IMG/VR virus record: IMGVR_UViG_3300032174_000010
Span: 1-49,593 of that record
Strand: one strand, 5' to 3'
DNA: 49,593 nucleotides
DNA from: a virus
Position numbers and translations under genes: made by a program. The notes under the pieces were generated by a model. It worked only from the letters and a program-made list of their open reading frames with translations. It had not been told where the DNA came from and searched no databases. Positions 36,334 through 45,723 of the stretch are shown piece after piece; the stretch's first letter is position 1, and each line of letters opens with the position of its first letter.

Positions 36334-37910
36334 TTCAGCGTAATGGTTGCCCAGTAGTCCGTAGCCGAAACCGCATTTGCGGTATTCTTATTGTCGCCTA
36401 CCCAGAAAGGCATTATCTTAATGACGGACGTAGCAGGTAAGTTCGTGATTATAGGACACTTCAACGCACCGTCAATGAAGAAGTTTGCAGTTGTTCCGTC
36501 ATAAGTAAACTCAAACAAATGTGCAGTGGTGGTATCTGGAGTAACACCCGTATCGCAAGTGGATTGCGACCCTCCTGTTGTCTGCGCCGTCCCAACCCAG
36601 TGTGTATCGGTAGATGCTGAATATCGAAATGCAATTGTTGAGCGGTTCGGCGTGTCTGTGGCAAAACTAGTAGTATTGAAAACAGAAGCCGTCTCTCCTC
36701 CTGTCCCGCCTGTGTCAAATTTGGTAAAACCCATCCAATAGCGGACATTTGTGGTCTGGCCGGGGGTGAACAATAATCCCCAGCGATAGAACACTCCGAA
36801 CCCGTACTCGCCAAAGTTGGCCCCTACGCCGAAATTAACCCCGATGACGGTACTAGTTGAAGCTGAGGCAGATGATGTGCAGGTTTCGCTAGCGGCGTGG
36901 GTAGAAGTTGGAAAGTTTATGACACAGGAACCGCCAGTCGATAAACTGTTTGACGTTCCGAAACCAGTATTCGCTCCATAGATGGGAGATGTTCCACTTA
37001 CTTTAGTGTGGTATGCCGTGACGCTCAGGCGGGACGTTCCCTGAGAAGTTTCCCAGTTTCCGCTGCCATTCACATTATATTGTAGGGCGTCCCCAGTCTG
37101 CGGATTTGGCGGCGCTAGAATACCCCCGCTGGGAGTTGTGTAGGTTCCGATTCCATTTAAAAAATGTGCCGAATTCCCATCGCCTACAATAGCTGCGCTC
37201 ACGCTATCTGTGCCAGCGGCAGTACTCTTTGCCCAAATAACATTTAGGCCGTTTGTCGGTGCAGTGGGGGTGGTATTGTTGAAATTTACTGTGTCGCCAA
37301 TAGTCAAGGCCACTCCCGCGATTTGAAGGGCATAGCTCAACGATGCGGGCGTGATGAAGTTCCAAGGAATGCAAGTGACGGATGATCCCGTACACGGAGC
37401 GGGTGTGCCAAAGCTAGAAATCTGCCCTGCTGCCGGTGGGGTAGCATTGGGAACCAAAACATAACTCGCCGCAGAACTTGAATTAAATCCGATGATGCCG
37501 AACATTCCCGTGGACGGAATTGTAGTAGGCGGTAGACTATTTCCAGCAGCCGTGAATCCACCCGCATGGTTCCCGTCATTTTGGGTACTTACTGTCCCAA
37601 AGAACAATGAATTTATCCCAGAGAAGTTGGCAGGTGCACAGCCGAGAGTTGATGTTCCAATCCAGCCAGAAAAGTTGTTGGGAGTGCAGTTCCCAGTGAG
37701 TGTTCCGTTCCCTCCGCCTCCACTTCCAAAGTTGCATGGCGCTCCATGAAATAAGCAGTTGCCGTTGATGTCGAGATTCTGCACGAAGGCGTTCCATCGC
37801 TGGTTAGAGTGGCCGAGATTTAGACCTGTGCTGGCTGGCAAAATATCGGTATTGACCTGTTGCGCGAAACAAGGGACGGCCAACAATAAAATGAGGAGCA
37901 ATCGCTTCAC
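36330..37910 (-). CDS. Fibre-like protein with Sec signal peptide (526 aa)
   Basis: A signal peptide (MKRLLLILLLAVPCFAQQ) is followed by NTDILPASTGLNLGHSNQRW, a module also seen in the fibre at 44524-45723 but there without signal peptide. The middle is Gly/Thr/Asn-rich beta repeats and the end (HLFEFTYDGTTANFFIDGAL) looks like a concanavalin-type domain. A four-base overlap couples it to the giant protein. Confidence 0.65.
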   Translation of the reverse strand: MKRLLLILLLAVPCFAQQVNTDILPASTGLNLGHSNQRWNAFVQNLDINGNCLFHGAPCNFGSGGGGNGTLTGNCTPNNFSGWIGTSTLGCAPANFSGINSLFFGTVSTQNDGNHAGGFTAAGNSLPPTTIPSTGMFGIIGFNSSSAASYVLVPNATPPAAGQISSFGTPAPCTGSSVTCIPWNFITPASLSYALQIAGVALTIGDTVNFNNTTPTAPTNGLNVIWAKSTAAGTDSVSAAIVGDGNSAHFLNGIGTYTTPSGGILAPPNPQTGDALQYNVNGSGNWETSQGTSRLSVTAYHTKVSGTSPIYGANTGFGTSNSLSTGGSCVINFPTSTHAASETCTSSASASTSTVIGVNFGVGANFGEYGFGVFYRWGLLFTPGQTTNVRYWMGFTKFDTGGTGGETASVFNTTSFATDTPNRSTIAFRYSASTDTHWVGTAQTTGGSQSTCDTGVTPDTTTAHLFEFTYDGTTANFFIDGALKCPIITNLPATSVIKIMPFWVGDNKNTANAVSATDYWATITLK

Positions 37911-39001
37911 TGCTGGCCCCCTTGAAGTGCAATCTTGACTTGCTGGCCGGGAGTCGGTTTTACCCTGCCCACCAGATCAGTCGTGTATCGGCCCTTGATG
38001 TTGTTTGAATGAAAGCTGCCTTGAGACTCTGAGCCGGAATACTGATCGAAAACTTTCTGCGGCACACCTGAATAGCGGTAGATGTTCCCGTTCTTGAATT
38101 GCACGAACATCTGCTGCTTGACAGGGTCATAGCCGTGCTGGAGAATCGTTGTGGATTGGGCAGGTTGCATCTCTGGCAGATTCGGTGTCTGACCTTGGAC
38201 AGTTGGGGTCTTTGGGCCTGTGAGTTGCACGACCTGATAGGGACTTTCAGGCTGCGGCTCGGGTGGTGCTCCTTCTGGCCTCATCGTCCTGGGGCGGTTA
38301 GCCATGCGCTGAAGCTGTGCCTGAATCTCTTCTGGGGTGCTGCCTTGTAACTTAAACTCCTGCACGGGCTGAGGATTGGCTTGCCATGCCGGAGTTCTCG
38401 CTGGAGTAGTTGCCTCGCTAGGCTGAATACGGCTTGGGTAGACAACGCGATTAGATTGTGGAGGAGCGGTTTTTTCAAATACAGATGGAACTTCAGTGCC
38501 AGCGGAAGGAGCTTGTTTCCAAAGCGGCACCCGAGGAACAGGAGCTTCAAAAGGCTTTGGAGTAAATCCTCCGGTTACCGCTGTGGTCAATGCCGCCGTT
38601 CCAATGTCGCCAGCCCCCGCCGCTGGATCACCTTGGAAGCGGCGATACAAAGCGAGGATGTCTCCGGGGCTTGTTGTCCCGCCCATTGCTGCGCTTGCTG
38701 CTCCTCCTCCCGTTGTAGACATTGCCATACTTTTGATTGTATCGACGGGATGATTCATCATGTTTCTCAAGTTCTCACCCATGTAGCTTGTAGCCCGATC
38801 AAGGAAGTGGCCTGACGGCCTCATGCTTCCATCAGTCGCGTAGCCTTGGGAGTATTGCATACCCGCAGAAGGACTAGGTGCAGTCCCACCCGCGCTGATT
38901 GTTGCCACGTTTCCCGTGATCGTACCCGGCGCGGTCTGCTTGTATTGGGCAAACTCATCCTGTCCTGCCGGGATTTTATACTGATCGAACTCATCTCCCA
39001 C
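37907..39001 (-). CDS. KTSC-domain virion protein (364 aa)
   Basis: The N-terminus repeats DEFDQYKIPAGQ / DEFAQYKQTAPG. A Pro/Gln-rich disordered region follows. The C-terminus (ILQHGYDPVKQQMFVQFKNG, then YRYSGVPQKVFDQYSG and the end of the KTSC fold around IKGRYTT) is a KTSC domain, a fold related to lysyl-tRNA synthetase C-terminal regions, of unknown function. Probably an internal or ejected protein. Confidence 0.65.
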   Translation of the reverse strand: MGDEFDQYKIPAGQDEFAQYKQTAPGTITGNVATISAGGTAPSPSAGMQYSQGYATDGSMRPSGHFLDRATSYMGENLRNMMNHPVDTIKSMAMSTTGGGAASAAMGGTTSPGDILALYRRFQGDPAAGAGDIGTAALTTAVTGGFTPKPFEAPVPRVPLWKQAPSAGTEVPSVFEKTAPPQSNRVVYPSRIQPSEATTPARTPAWQANPQPVQEFKLQGSTPEEIQAQLQRMANRPRTMRPEGAPPEPQPESPYQVVQLTGPKTPTVQGQTPNLPEMQPAQSTTILQHGYDPVKQQMFVQFKNGNIYRYSGVPQKVFDQYSGSESQGSFHSNNIKGRYTTDLVGRVKPTPGQQVKIALQGGQQ

Positions 39002-40604
39002 TTGGCACCGCCTGTGGATGTTTGGCCTTAAACGCCTCTACTTTGTCTGCCGGGATATTGTAGGTGTCTGACCCCTCTGTAAACCGTATCGCAGGAGCGT
39101 TTCCTGCCCCGCCTGAGGGGTTTAATACATCCTGCGCCCTTTGGATACCCGGCATTCGTGGAAGGCCCTGTCCGGCAATGTGGATGTTCTGCTTGAATTG
39201 GTTAATACCATTCTTGGTGAAGTTATCCGGCATGATCGGATCGGGCATAGCCTGAAGGTTTAATTGGAGATTCGTTTCATTCGACCGTCCTGAGCCTGTG
39301 AGAACTCGGGTATACCCGGTCATAGCCTCCCGAACGTTGTAATAGTTGATAAGGCGATCCTGTGCCGCCTTAGACAATCCACCTACGCTCATAGCCTGCG
39401 TCAGTTTCGTTAGCCAATCGGTAGGAAGATGCGCCCCGAATGCCCCAAATTGGAGTTTGTCGGTTCCAAGCAGATCGGCAATCTTGGCACGGTCTACGTC
39501 CGAAATCGGGGTATTGATCGACTGCTCATAACGTTGCACCTTGGCAGCGACATCATAAAGGCGATTGTTAAGTTGACGGTCGTTCTCAATGTTCGCCTGC
39601 GTGACCTTGCGAGGATTACTGTACCCGTTTGTCGCCGCCTCCTGTGGGGTAGTCATCACCGTTTCATTTGTCTTCGGGTCAAAGGCATAGATCGTCCCCC
39701 CGCCATGAACAGGAGCAGGTAATGAACTCCGTGGGCCAGCCCCTTGAGTTGGCGAAGAAACTCCTATACCTCTTGTCGTTACAGACTTAGTGGGTAATGG
39801 TTCCCATGTGCCCGGACTGGTTTCCTTCCACTCAAAACCCGTCTTGGTCTGTGGCATCATAAAACCCATCGCCCGGATGAAACTTGTGGAAGGAATAGAT
39901 GTAACGCCAGCAGGCAAGTGGAGCATTGCCCTAATATCGTCGGTCACGGGAATTGTGGCCGCCTCCTTGCCGGGAATGCCTGCTGCTTGACTTAGCGTCC
40001 TTACGGTGGTTGTGGGCGGTAGGCCAAGAGTTTCCTGTAGGTTCTGAGGAGTGTTAACTGTCGGCCCTGCCTGAATCTGGGCAGCTTGGACTCTTGAAGC
40101 AGCCGCTGCCTGCCCTGCGTAGAATGTCTGGGCATGATTGGCTGGAAGTTGAATCACTTTACCCGTGGTTGGGTCGGTAATTGGCTTGCCATCCATTCCG
40201 ACTAACGGTACGGGAGTGAATTGTCCCGCCATTGCCTTATGTAGTTCAAGGTTCTGCTGGGCAACCGTAACGCCTTCAATCCCTCGCATAGCCGCCTGCT
40301 GCTTATCGTATGGGGTTGGCAGGCCAGCTTCGTGCATCATGGATTGCCCCATGCCGGAAAAGAAGTTCTGTAGCAGGGAACGGATCGGCCCTCCTGAAGG
40401 AGGCTTAGGAGTATTCGCCTGATATTGCTGGACAAGGTTCTGCTTTAAGGTTTCAAGAGCGTCAGGTGGCTGTGCTTGTGTAGGTTGCTGAGGCGGAGGC
40501 TGCTGAGTAGGTGCTTGTTGGGAAGGCGAAGGACTTCCTTGATTCTGAAGCAGCGCCTGAATTTTGTCAGGCGAATTCGGAAATGGAATTGTCCCATCGC
40601 CCAT
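38991..40604 (-). CDS. Putative internal/ejection virion protein (537 aa)
   Basis: The product starts MGDGTIPFPNSPDKIQALLQ, has a Gln/Pro-rich linker (about 25-50), a region RGIEGVTVAQQNLELHKAMA and a C-terminal part with INQFKQNIHIAGQGLPRMPG. Length, composition and position between the 217-residue and KTSC genes suggest one of the podoviral ejection proteins. No catalytic motif is seen. An ATG at 40652 would lie in the upstream gene. Confidence 0.55.
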   Translation of the reverse strand: MGDGTIPFPNSPDKIQALLQNQGSPSPSQQAPTQQPPPQQPTQAQPPDALETLKQNLVQQYQANTPKPPSGGPIRSLLQNFFSGMGQSMMHEAGLPTPYDKQQAAMRGIEGVTVAQQNLELHKAMAGQFTPVPLVGMDGKPITDPTTGKVIQLPANHAQTFYAGQAAAASRVQAAQIQAGPTVNTPQNLQETLGLPPTTTVRTLSQAAGIPGKEAATIPVTDDIRAMLHLPAGVTSIPSTSFIRAMGFMMPQTKTGFEWKETSPGTWEPLPTKSVTTRGIGVSSPTQGAGPRSSLPAPVHGGGTIYAFDPKTNETVMTTPQEAATNGYSNPRKVTQANIENDRQLNNRLYDVAAKVQRYEQSINTPISDVDRAKIADLLGTDKLQFGAFGAHLPTDWLTKLTQAMSVGGLSKAAQDRLINYYNVREAMTGYTRVLTGSGRSNETNLQLNLQAMPDPIMPDNFTKNGINQFKQNIHIAGQGLPRMPGIQRAQDVLNPSGGAGNAPAIRFTEGSDTYNIPADKVEAFKAKHPQAVPSGR

Positions 40605-40608
40605 AAAA

Positions 40609-41262
40609 CTAGAACGGATTTGCTGTTGGAATCGCCATACCGACTCCGCCAAGCGCAGCCGTGCCCAGCCCTTTACCTAAAGCTCCGCCCAATCCGGTCG
40701 TAAAAGCATTTCCGAAACCCTGATTTGCAGCCGTGATATACGAATTCAATGCGCTCGATGCGCCTGCTCCCGCCACACCCTGAGTTCCCGTAAGAGTTGC
40801 GGCGTTCCCGCTCAATAGATTGCCAGCATTGAACTTGTTGGTATTGGCTAATAGTGCATTCTGTATGTCGATCCCCGTCAAAGTTTGGGATTGGGCCTGC
40901 GCTCTGCCGCCAAGCAATTCTGCGATGCCTTTGGCGTAGTCGCCGCCTACGGGTTGACCTCCCGTGTTACCGCGTGCTCCCAGCGCTTCTCTTACCTGCT
41001 GGCCTGCCTGATTGAAGGTGCTGCTAACCGTATTCAGCCCCGCCGCTTTCATGGCTGCTAGGGTTGCGGGATCAAAGCCGATATTGCCCGTTGTATACTT
41101 TGAAAATGCCGCTTTTAAGTCTGCAATCTGCTGCTGCTGCGTGGCGAAGGCTTGCTTCTGCATCGCCAGTTCATCCTTGCGTTGTTGATTGGCAGTATCT
41201 GATCCCTTGCCGCCAGAGACAGTGCGGAATTCCAGAGCGATGAGTGCCCATGCCTTTATCAT
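40609..41262 (-). CDS. Internal virion protein (217 aa)
   Basis: An N-terminal coiled coil (ELAMQKQAFATQQQQIADLK) leads into Ala/Gly-rich helices and a low-complexity glycine-rich C-terminus (GLGGALGKGLGTAALGGVGM). This is typical of small ejection proteins that insert in membranes. It overlaps the next gene by four bases. Confidence 0.55.
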   Translation of the reverse strand: MIKAWALIALEFRTVSGGKGSDTANQQRKDELAMQKQAFATQQQQIADLKAAFSKYTTGNIGFDPATLAAMKAAGLNTVSSTFNQAGQQVREALGARGNTGGQPVGGDYAKGIAELLGGRAQAQSQTLTGIDIQNALLANTNKFNAGNLLSGNAATLTGTQGVAGAGASSALNSYITAANQGFGNAFTTGLGGALGKGLGTAALGGVGMAIPTANPF

Positions 41263-41672
41263 CCGAGTCTCTTTCGGTAAACCTTGAACTTCATTTCCTC
41301 GAAGCCCAACTTCTCAGCACCTGCCGCCGTCACATCATCGCTGGCAAGAAAGTACAACTCCCTCATTCCATTGGCATAAGCCATTAAAGCAGCACCCTTA
41401 CACATCTCCATAACGCCGGAAGCAACCTGTAGCGGACTAGCATCAGGATTGGGGCCAATCGACTCCAGCATCGCAGCGCCTTGCACAGGCATGTAGGCAT
41501 AGACGGTTCCATTCGTGTGCGCGGCCAAAACCTTTGTGGAAGGATAGGTAAGAACGTCCCGGTCAAAAGCGTTGCGCTGGGAATTAGCTTGGCACCAGTC
41601 GATGACGGGTTCTGTCTCTGGGTCGGCCAGCCTTACATCCACTCGATTACGGATTTGCTCTCCGATGCTCAT
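41259..41672 (-). CDS. GNAT-like acetyltransferase-type protein (137 aa)
   Basis: The pattern VYAYMPVQGAAMLESIGPNP, then KGAALMAYANGMRELYFLAS and AEKLGFEEMKFKVYRKRL resembles the last strands and helix of a GNAT fold. The acetyl-CoA pyrophosphate loop is not recognisable, so activity is doubtful. GNAT-like folds occur in virion gene clusters of podoviruses without known substrate. Confidence 0.55.
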   Translation of the reverse strand: MSIGEQIRNRVDVRLADPETEPVIDWCQANSQRNAFDRDVLTYPSTKVLAAHTNGTVYAYMPVQGAAMLESIGPNPDASPLQVASGVMEMCKGAALMAYANGMRELYFLASDDVTAAGAEKLGFEEMKFKVYRKRLG

Positions 41673-42694
41673 ATCAAAGGCTTTATATTGTGCGATAGAA
41701 ACCCGTTAGCCCAGAATAGATGCCCTTTCTCCATAAGCACTTTATGCTTCGAGCACTTCCGATGAAAGAATTTTCTGACCGTGATCTCCTGTTCTCCGAT
41801 GTCTGTGATGACCAAATCTCCTTCGGTCAACTCGTCTGCCCTCACCTTTCCTCTTTCGGCATGATACAACGGGTGGTCATAAGTGCAACATAATTCACGC
41901 CCATCCTCAATGCGAAGCTGAACCCACTGGGTTTCCGGTAGGACTTCCAGACTGAAAGGCAAGTCCCCCAGCGCAACAATGTCGGTTCCGCTCATTACGC
42001 AGGCATGACCTCCACCCCCTCCGCCTCCTGCCCCTCCGCCTCCACTTCCCGCTGCCGTTGTAGCTGCCGTCATAAACCCTGTGCTTAAAGGCTCATTTGA
42101 TTGAAGGGTCTGCTGCATAGCATAGAATGGGGCATTCACGAGATCAGTTGTGTCCGCCACGACAAAGGCAATCTGTGGACTTCCGGTAGTACCTTGCACC
42201 CAACCGATATTGCAGAGGTTGTTAATATTCCAAAAGGGCAGGAAATAGTATGTCGTCGCTGCCGCCAATCCTGAAATGGTCAAACCTGAGCCTGCGGTTG
42301 GGACGGTGAACCGTGAACCATCCGCTCTTGTGATTACTGGCACATGAGAGCCGTTAGTCCCGTCCCAGAACCAAGTGATTGAACCTGTATCCGAAGTGTA
42401 GGCAAAGCCGGAGGTATTCGCCGCGATGGACGATCCGCCAATCTTGCGGATCAGGACTTTGCTGATGTCGATAGACTGCTTCCCATTTAAGGGGTTAGTG
42501 TAGAGAATATCCTGCGGAAGTCTTGTAAATGTCCCAGAAGTAGGCCGAAGACCGCCCCTCTGAAACCTCTGCGTTCCCTTTTCAAGTCTTTGCACCCTGC
42601 CGAATCCGGGAGGAACCGTTGCATAGAATCCGGGGTAGATAGCAGTCCCTTGGCGTTCAGGAACAGGCATTAGTTTTCCCGGCTGTTTCGGCAT
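41669..42694 (-). CDS. Virion protein with FN3-like and C-terminal Hint (intein-like) domains
   Basis: The N-terminal 200 residues include an FN3-like segment (SGLTISGLAAATTYYFLPFW). A Gly-rich linker (GGGGGGG, about 222-229) leads to a Hint domain: Cys232 in HACVMSGTDIV, TYDH (271-274), and the end EKGHLFWANGFLSHN (322-336) with His335-Asn336. The residue after Asn336 is Ile, not Cys/Ser/Thr, and only IKPLI follows, so protein splicing is impossible but autocleavage is conceivable. Its genes lie between the nozzle and ejection genes. Confidence 0.82.
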   Translation of the reverse strand: MPKQPGKLMPVPERQGTAIYPGFYATVPPGFGRVQRLEKGTQRFQRGGLRPTSGTFTRLPQDILYTNPLNGKQSIDISKVLIRKIGGSSIAANTSGFAYTSDTGSITWFWDGTNGSHVPVITRADGSRFTVPTAGSGLTISGLAAATTYYFLPFWNINNLCNIGWVQGTTGSPQIAFVVADTTDLVNAPFYAMQQTLQSNEPLSTGFMTAATTAAGSGGGGAGGGGGGGHACVMSGTDIVALGDLPFSLEVLPETQWVQLRIEDGRELCCTYDHPLYHAERGKVRADELTEGDLVITDIGEQEITVRKFFHRKCSKHKVLMEKGHLFWANGFLSHNIKPLI

Positions 42695-44523
42695 TATCCT
42701 CCTGCGGGATGAAAGCCCATATCTAGATTGTAAAGATGGAACTGCTTACCGCCTGCCCAAATCATCTTTAGCGAAACATACGCCGCCGATTCAGGAGTGG
42801 CAGGATAGCGCCAACTCTGAAGAAACTGCCCTTGATGGGCAAGTAGGGGCGATGGTTCCTGTCCCGGCGTAAGGTCTTCGTAAGTCCCTTGCGTTGGATC
42901 ATCGTCCACCAGTTGCAAAACCTGCGACGGCGGTACAGAGTCAGTCTTGATTTCTGTCCAATCATGCGTTCCCTGCCACGAGGGATTGCCATCCGGGGTG
43001 ACGGGAAAGAGATTTGTCTGGGCGGTGGAAGAATAATCGTTCCCGTCATCACCATAAGTTCCTGCTGTTAGCTTGAGGACTTTGGTCTGATTTCGCGCAA
43101 GTACGAGATCAACCACTCCAAGGGATGTCTCCCCGCTTGCCAAAGCCGATGCAGTCGTACCCACAGTCCACGGCGGGAGCCAATGCTGCAAATCCAGATC
43201 GTACACATAGAGAATGCCGTTTGAACCGTCGAGCACTACAACCCAGTGGTACGTCCCGGAAATGTGGATCGTGATCCAGCAAGTTAAGGGATTGATCTTT
43301 TGCGTATCGGGCCGGATCGGAATGCCTATTTCTCCCAAATCAGAAAGCCAAATCGTATTTGACGTGTCGAGCCAAACTACAGAACCTCCAAGTGCCGCTA
43401 CGCTCGTTCGGCTCCTAGTTCCTCGTTTCTGAAGCAGGGTATAGCGCCGAAAAGTATCAAGAGAATCTCCTTCCACTTTCTCGATCTTCTGTGGAAGTAG
43501 AACGGCAATCCCGTCAATCAAAGGGGCTTGCCCTCCCACTTCATCTGACCATGGATAAAAGTTCCCTGTCAGACCTGAAGGCCAGCACTCTTCGGGGACT
43601 CCATTGGCTATTTCCTCAAAACCGGAATAAAACGTCGTGTTGTTTAGAAACCCCCATATTCTACCCCCGTAAGTGATGAAGCCCTTAGTTGGCGGAGGTG
43701 GATCATTACGAAAGAACTCTGGGGCTACGCGGATCGAAAGGTTAACATCCAAAGTTGAATCAGTCACATTCCCAGTGACGTTAGGGAATGGAGAGCCTGT
43801 AATCTCCTGCATCAAGGCCGGGTCTTGCGCCCCACCGTCAGGAGTGCGGTAAACCCGGATTCCAGTCACGCGGGGATTTGTAGAAGCCACGAGAGGAAGT
43901 TGCACGTTCTTATTCTGAAATATTCCCGAGCAAGTCGAGATGCCAGAAGGCGAGGATTCGTGACTATCATTGGCATCCCAGTAGGTCGAGCAGTAACAGA
44001 AAGATGTATATGCACTCAAGACCCCAACCACTAAGGTGGGCGCTCCCATTGCAGGCGGTGCGACAATACCCCACGTCTTCAGGGTCTGGCTGTCCCACTT
44101 TCGCATGTCCGTGCCATTGCCGAAGAACAGAGTATTGTTGGAAACTACGAAGTCGAACGGCTCTGCGGAAGTCGAAGTGAACAGAAGCTGGGCCTGAGTG
44201 TCAGTTCCCAGTTGCAATTTGTAGACCTTCGCTACTCCGCCCGTGACATCGCAGAACATCCAAATAAAGGCTCCGCCGTTAGGCGAACTCCCAACCCATC
44301 TACGCCATTGAAATGCCCGTTGCAGGTTCTTGAATGACGAGACTGCCGTTTCGAGGGTAGTAGAGAAGCCCGGTCGGTTCTCTGACCAGTTCCGCAGAGA
44401 GGTCAGGATATTGTTAGAACCTTGCAGGAAGTGCGGGTCAGTTGAAGTCAGGGAAGCATTCGAGATGTAAGGTAGGGCCGTATTGGTAACTATGCGGTGC
44501 TCAGTTCTCGATGCTGGGGGCAA
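42694..44523 (-). CDS. Tail nozzle/beta-propeller protein (609 aa)
   Basis: Repeated blade-like motifs (GGAFIWMFCDV, PFDFVVSNNTLFFGNGTDMR, GFITYGGRIWGFLNNTTFYS) suggest a beta-propeller as in podoviral nozzle proteins (T7 gp12 or P22 gp10 type). The length is in the usual range. It is next to the fibre and adaptor genes. It would close the tail below the adaptor ring. Confidence 0.68.
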   Translation of the reverse strand: MPPASRTEHRIVTNTALPYISNASLTSTDPHFLQGSNNILTSLRNWSENRPGFSTTLETAVSSFKNLQRAFQWRRWVGSSPNGGAFIWMFCDVTGGVAKVYKLQLGTDTQAQLLFTSTSAEPFDFVVSNNTLFFGNGTDMRKWDSQTLKTWGIVAPPAMGAPTLVVGVLSAYTSFCYCSTYWDANDSHESSPSGISTCSGIFQNKNVQLPLVASTNPRVTGIRVYRTPDGGAQDPALMQEITGSPFPNVTGNVTDSTLDVNLSIRVAPEFFRNDPPPPTKGFITYGGRIWGFLNNTTFYSGFEEIANGVPEECWPSGLTGNFYPWSDEVGGQAPLIDGIAVLLPQKIEKVEGDSLDTFRRYTLLQKRGTRSRTSVAALGGSVVWLDTSNTIWLSDLGEIGIPIRPDTQKINPLTCWITIHISGTYHWVVVLDGSNGILYVYDLDLQHWLPPWTVGTTASALASGETSLGVVDLVLARNQTKVLKLTAGTYGDDGNDYSSTAQTNLFPVTPDGNPSWQGTHDWTEIKTDSVPPSQVLQLVDDDPTQGTYEDLTPGQEPSPLLAHQGQFLQSWRYPATPESAAYVSLKMIWAGGKQFHLYNLDMGFHPAGG

Positions 44524-45723
44524 TCAGAGTTGCTCCAATCTAATAAATAGGGAATAGGCCATCTGGTTAGCGGTGTTGGAAGCATAGGCCATCGCATAGA
44601 CGATGTTCGTACTGATCTTGCAATTCATCAGGATCGGTATTCCTTGCAGAACGGTTCCAACGGTATTCGCTGCGCTACTTGTTGCAATCGTCCCACCCGC
44701 GATCTGAGCACCAGCCGTTAGCGTTACGACATTATTACTCAAATCGGTATATGTGATCGTCAATGGCCCAAGCGTGGAGGTTGCTGCCCCAGTAGTAGCT
44801 GCCACAGTCAAGATGGCATACCAGTTCAACCGGAACATTCCCGGCGTAGAAGAAAATAGGGTGGTGCTTCCAATCGCCGCCGTTTGTGCGGGGGCGCTTA
44901 CTAATGCCACTTGCAGCGGAACTCCATTACCCACCGCTCCGGGAAAAATTAACCCAGCAGTGCCAGTAGAAAGAGTGAGGCTACTAGCCGTCAGTGGAGC
45001 ATCTGCGGAGTCATCCGCCAGCCTTACGTTGATAGCTGTGGCAGTCCGCTTCAGCATCGGGAATGAGGCGGTGGGAGTTCCGAGAATTAACTTGGGATTA
45101 GACCCGAAACTGATTGCCGCTCCACCGCTGGTGGTGATGACAAAGCGATCCCCGCTATCTACTGAGATTCCTTCATCAGCATTCCCTGCGGCATTGCGCC
45201 AGTTGATGCCATCCAGATTAGCCAGCCGCACGATCCCACTTTGGGCGGGACTAGCCGTACTACTCAAAATGATGGACTGCTTAATCCCGACAGCATCGCC
45301 TACCGTGATCGTATCGTCAGGGTTGTGGGCTAAACCTACAAGGTCTGCGGAGTTTGCATTGTTGCGGAAGTTGATTGAATCGGTGGCGGAGAGACGTAAA
45401 GCGCCTGACACGGAAGGGTTCAGACTATTGCTGAGAAAGTCTCCCAAAAAGCCGCCGCCAGCGAACGATAGACAATCCGCAGGAAGCGTGCCGCTTGCCG
45501 CCCCGGTCAAGGACAGGAGAAGGTCAGCGTTATTCGCATTGTTCCGCCATGCGATTGAGTCTGTATTGGCAAGGCGGATGGTTCCGGTTAAGGCTGGATT
45601 AGGCGCGATGGACTGGAAGGTTCCTGCGAAGACATTTGAGAGGTAGGCGATCCACTGCTGGTTAGCATTGCCTAGAGTCAGGCCAGTGGTGCTTGGGTAG
45701 ATATTTGCGTTGAAGGAACCCAT
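44524..45723 (-). CDS. Tail fibre-like protein (399 aa)
   Basis: The N-terminal ANIYPSTTGLTLGNANQQWI is a virion-attachment-like module, followed by repeats around NTDSIAWRNNANNADLL and NLDGINWRNAAGNADEG, each near 40-50 residues. The C-terminus has beta-sandwich character (LTITYTDLSNNVVTLTAGAQ). The start ATG 45723 overlaps the adaptor stop (TAATG). It is a likely receptor-binding appendage. Confidence 0.68.
   Translation of the reverse strand: MGSFNANIYPSTTGLTLGNANQQWIAYLSNVFAGTFQSIAPNPALTGTIRLANTDSIAWRNNANNADLLLSLTGAASGTLPADCLSFAGGGFLGDFLSNSLNPSVSGALRLSATDSINFRNNANSADLVGLAHNPDDTITVGDAVGIKQSIILSSTASPAQSGIVRLANLDGINWRNAAGNADEGISVDSGDRFVITTSGGAAISFGSNPKLILGTPTASFPMLKRTATAINVRLADDSADAPLTASSLTLSTGTAGLIFPGAVGNGVPLQVALVSAPAQTAAIGSTTLFSSTPGMFRLNWYAILTVAATTGAATSTLGPLTITYTDLSNNVVTLTAGAQIAGGTIATSSAANTVGTVLQGIPILMNCKISTNIVYAMAYASNTANQMAYSLFIRLEQL

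Noticed and set aside
44753-45646. 297-codon plus-strand frame
   Set aside because: It is antisense to the fibre gene and shows the Ala/Val/Pro composition expected of the complement of Thr/Ala/Asn-rich coding DNA.
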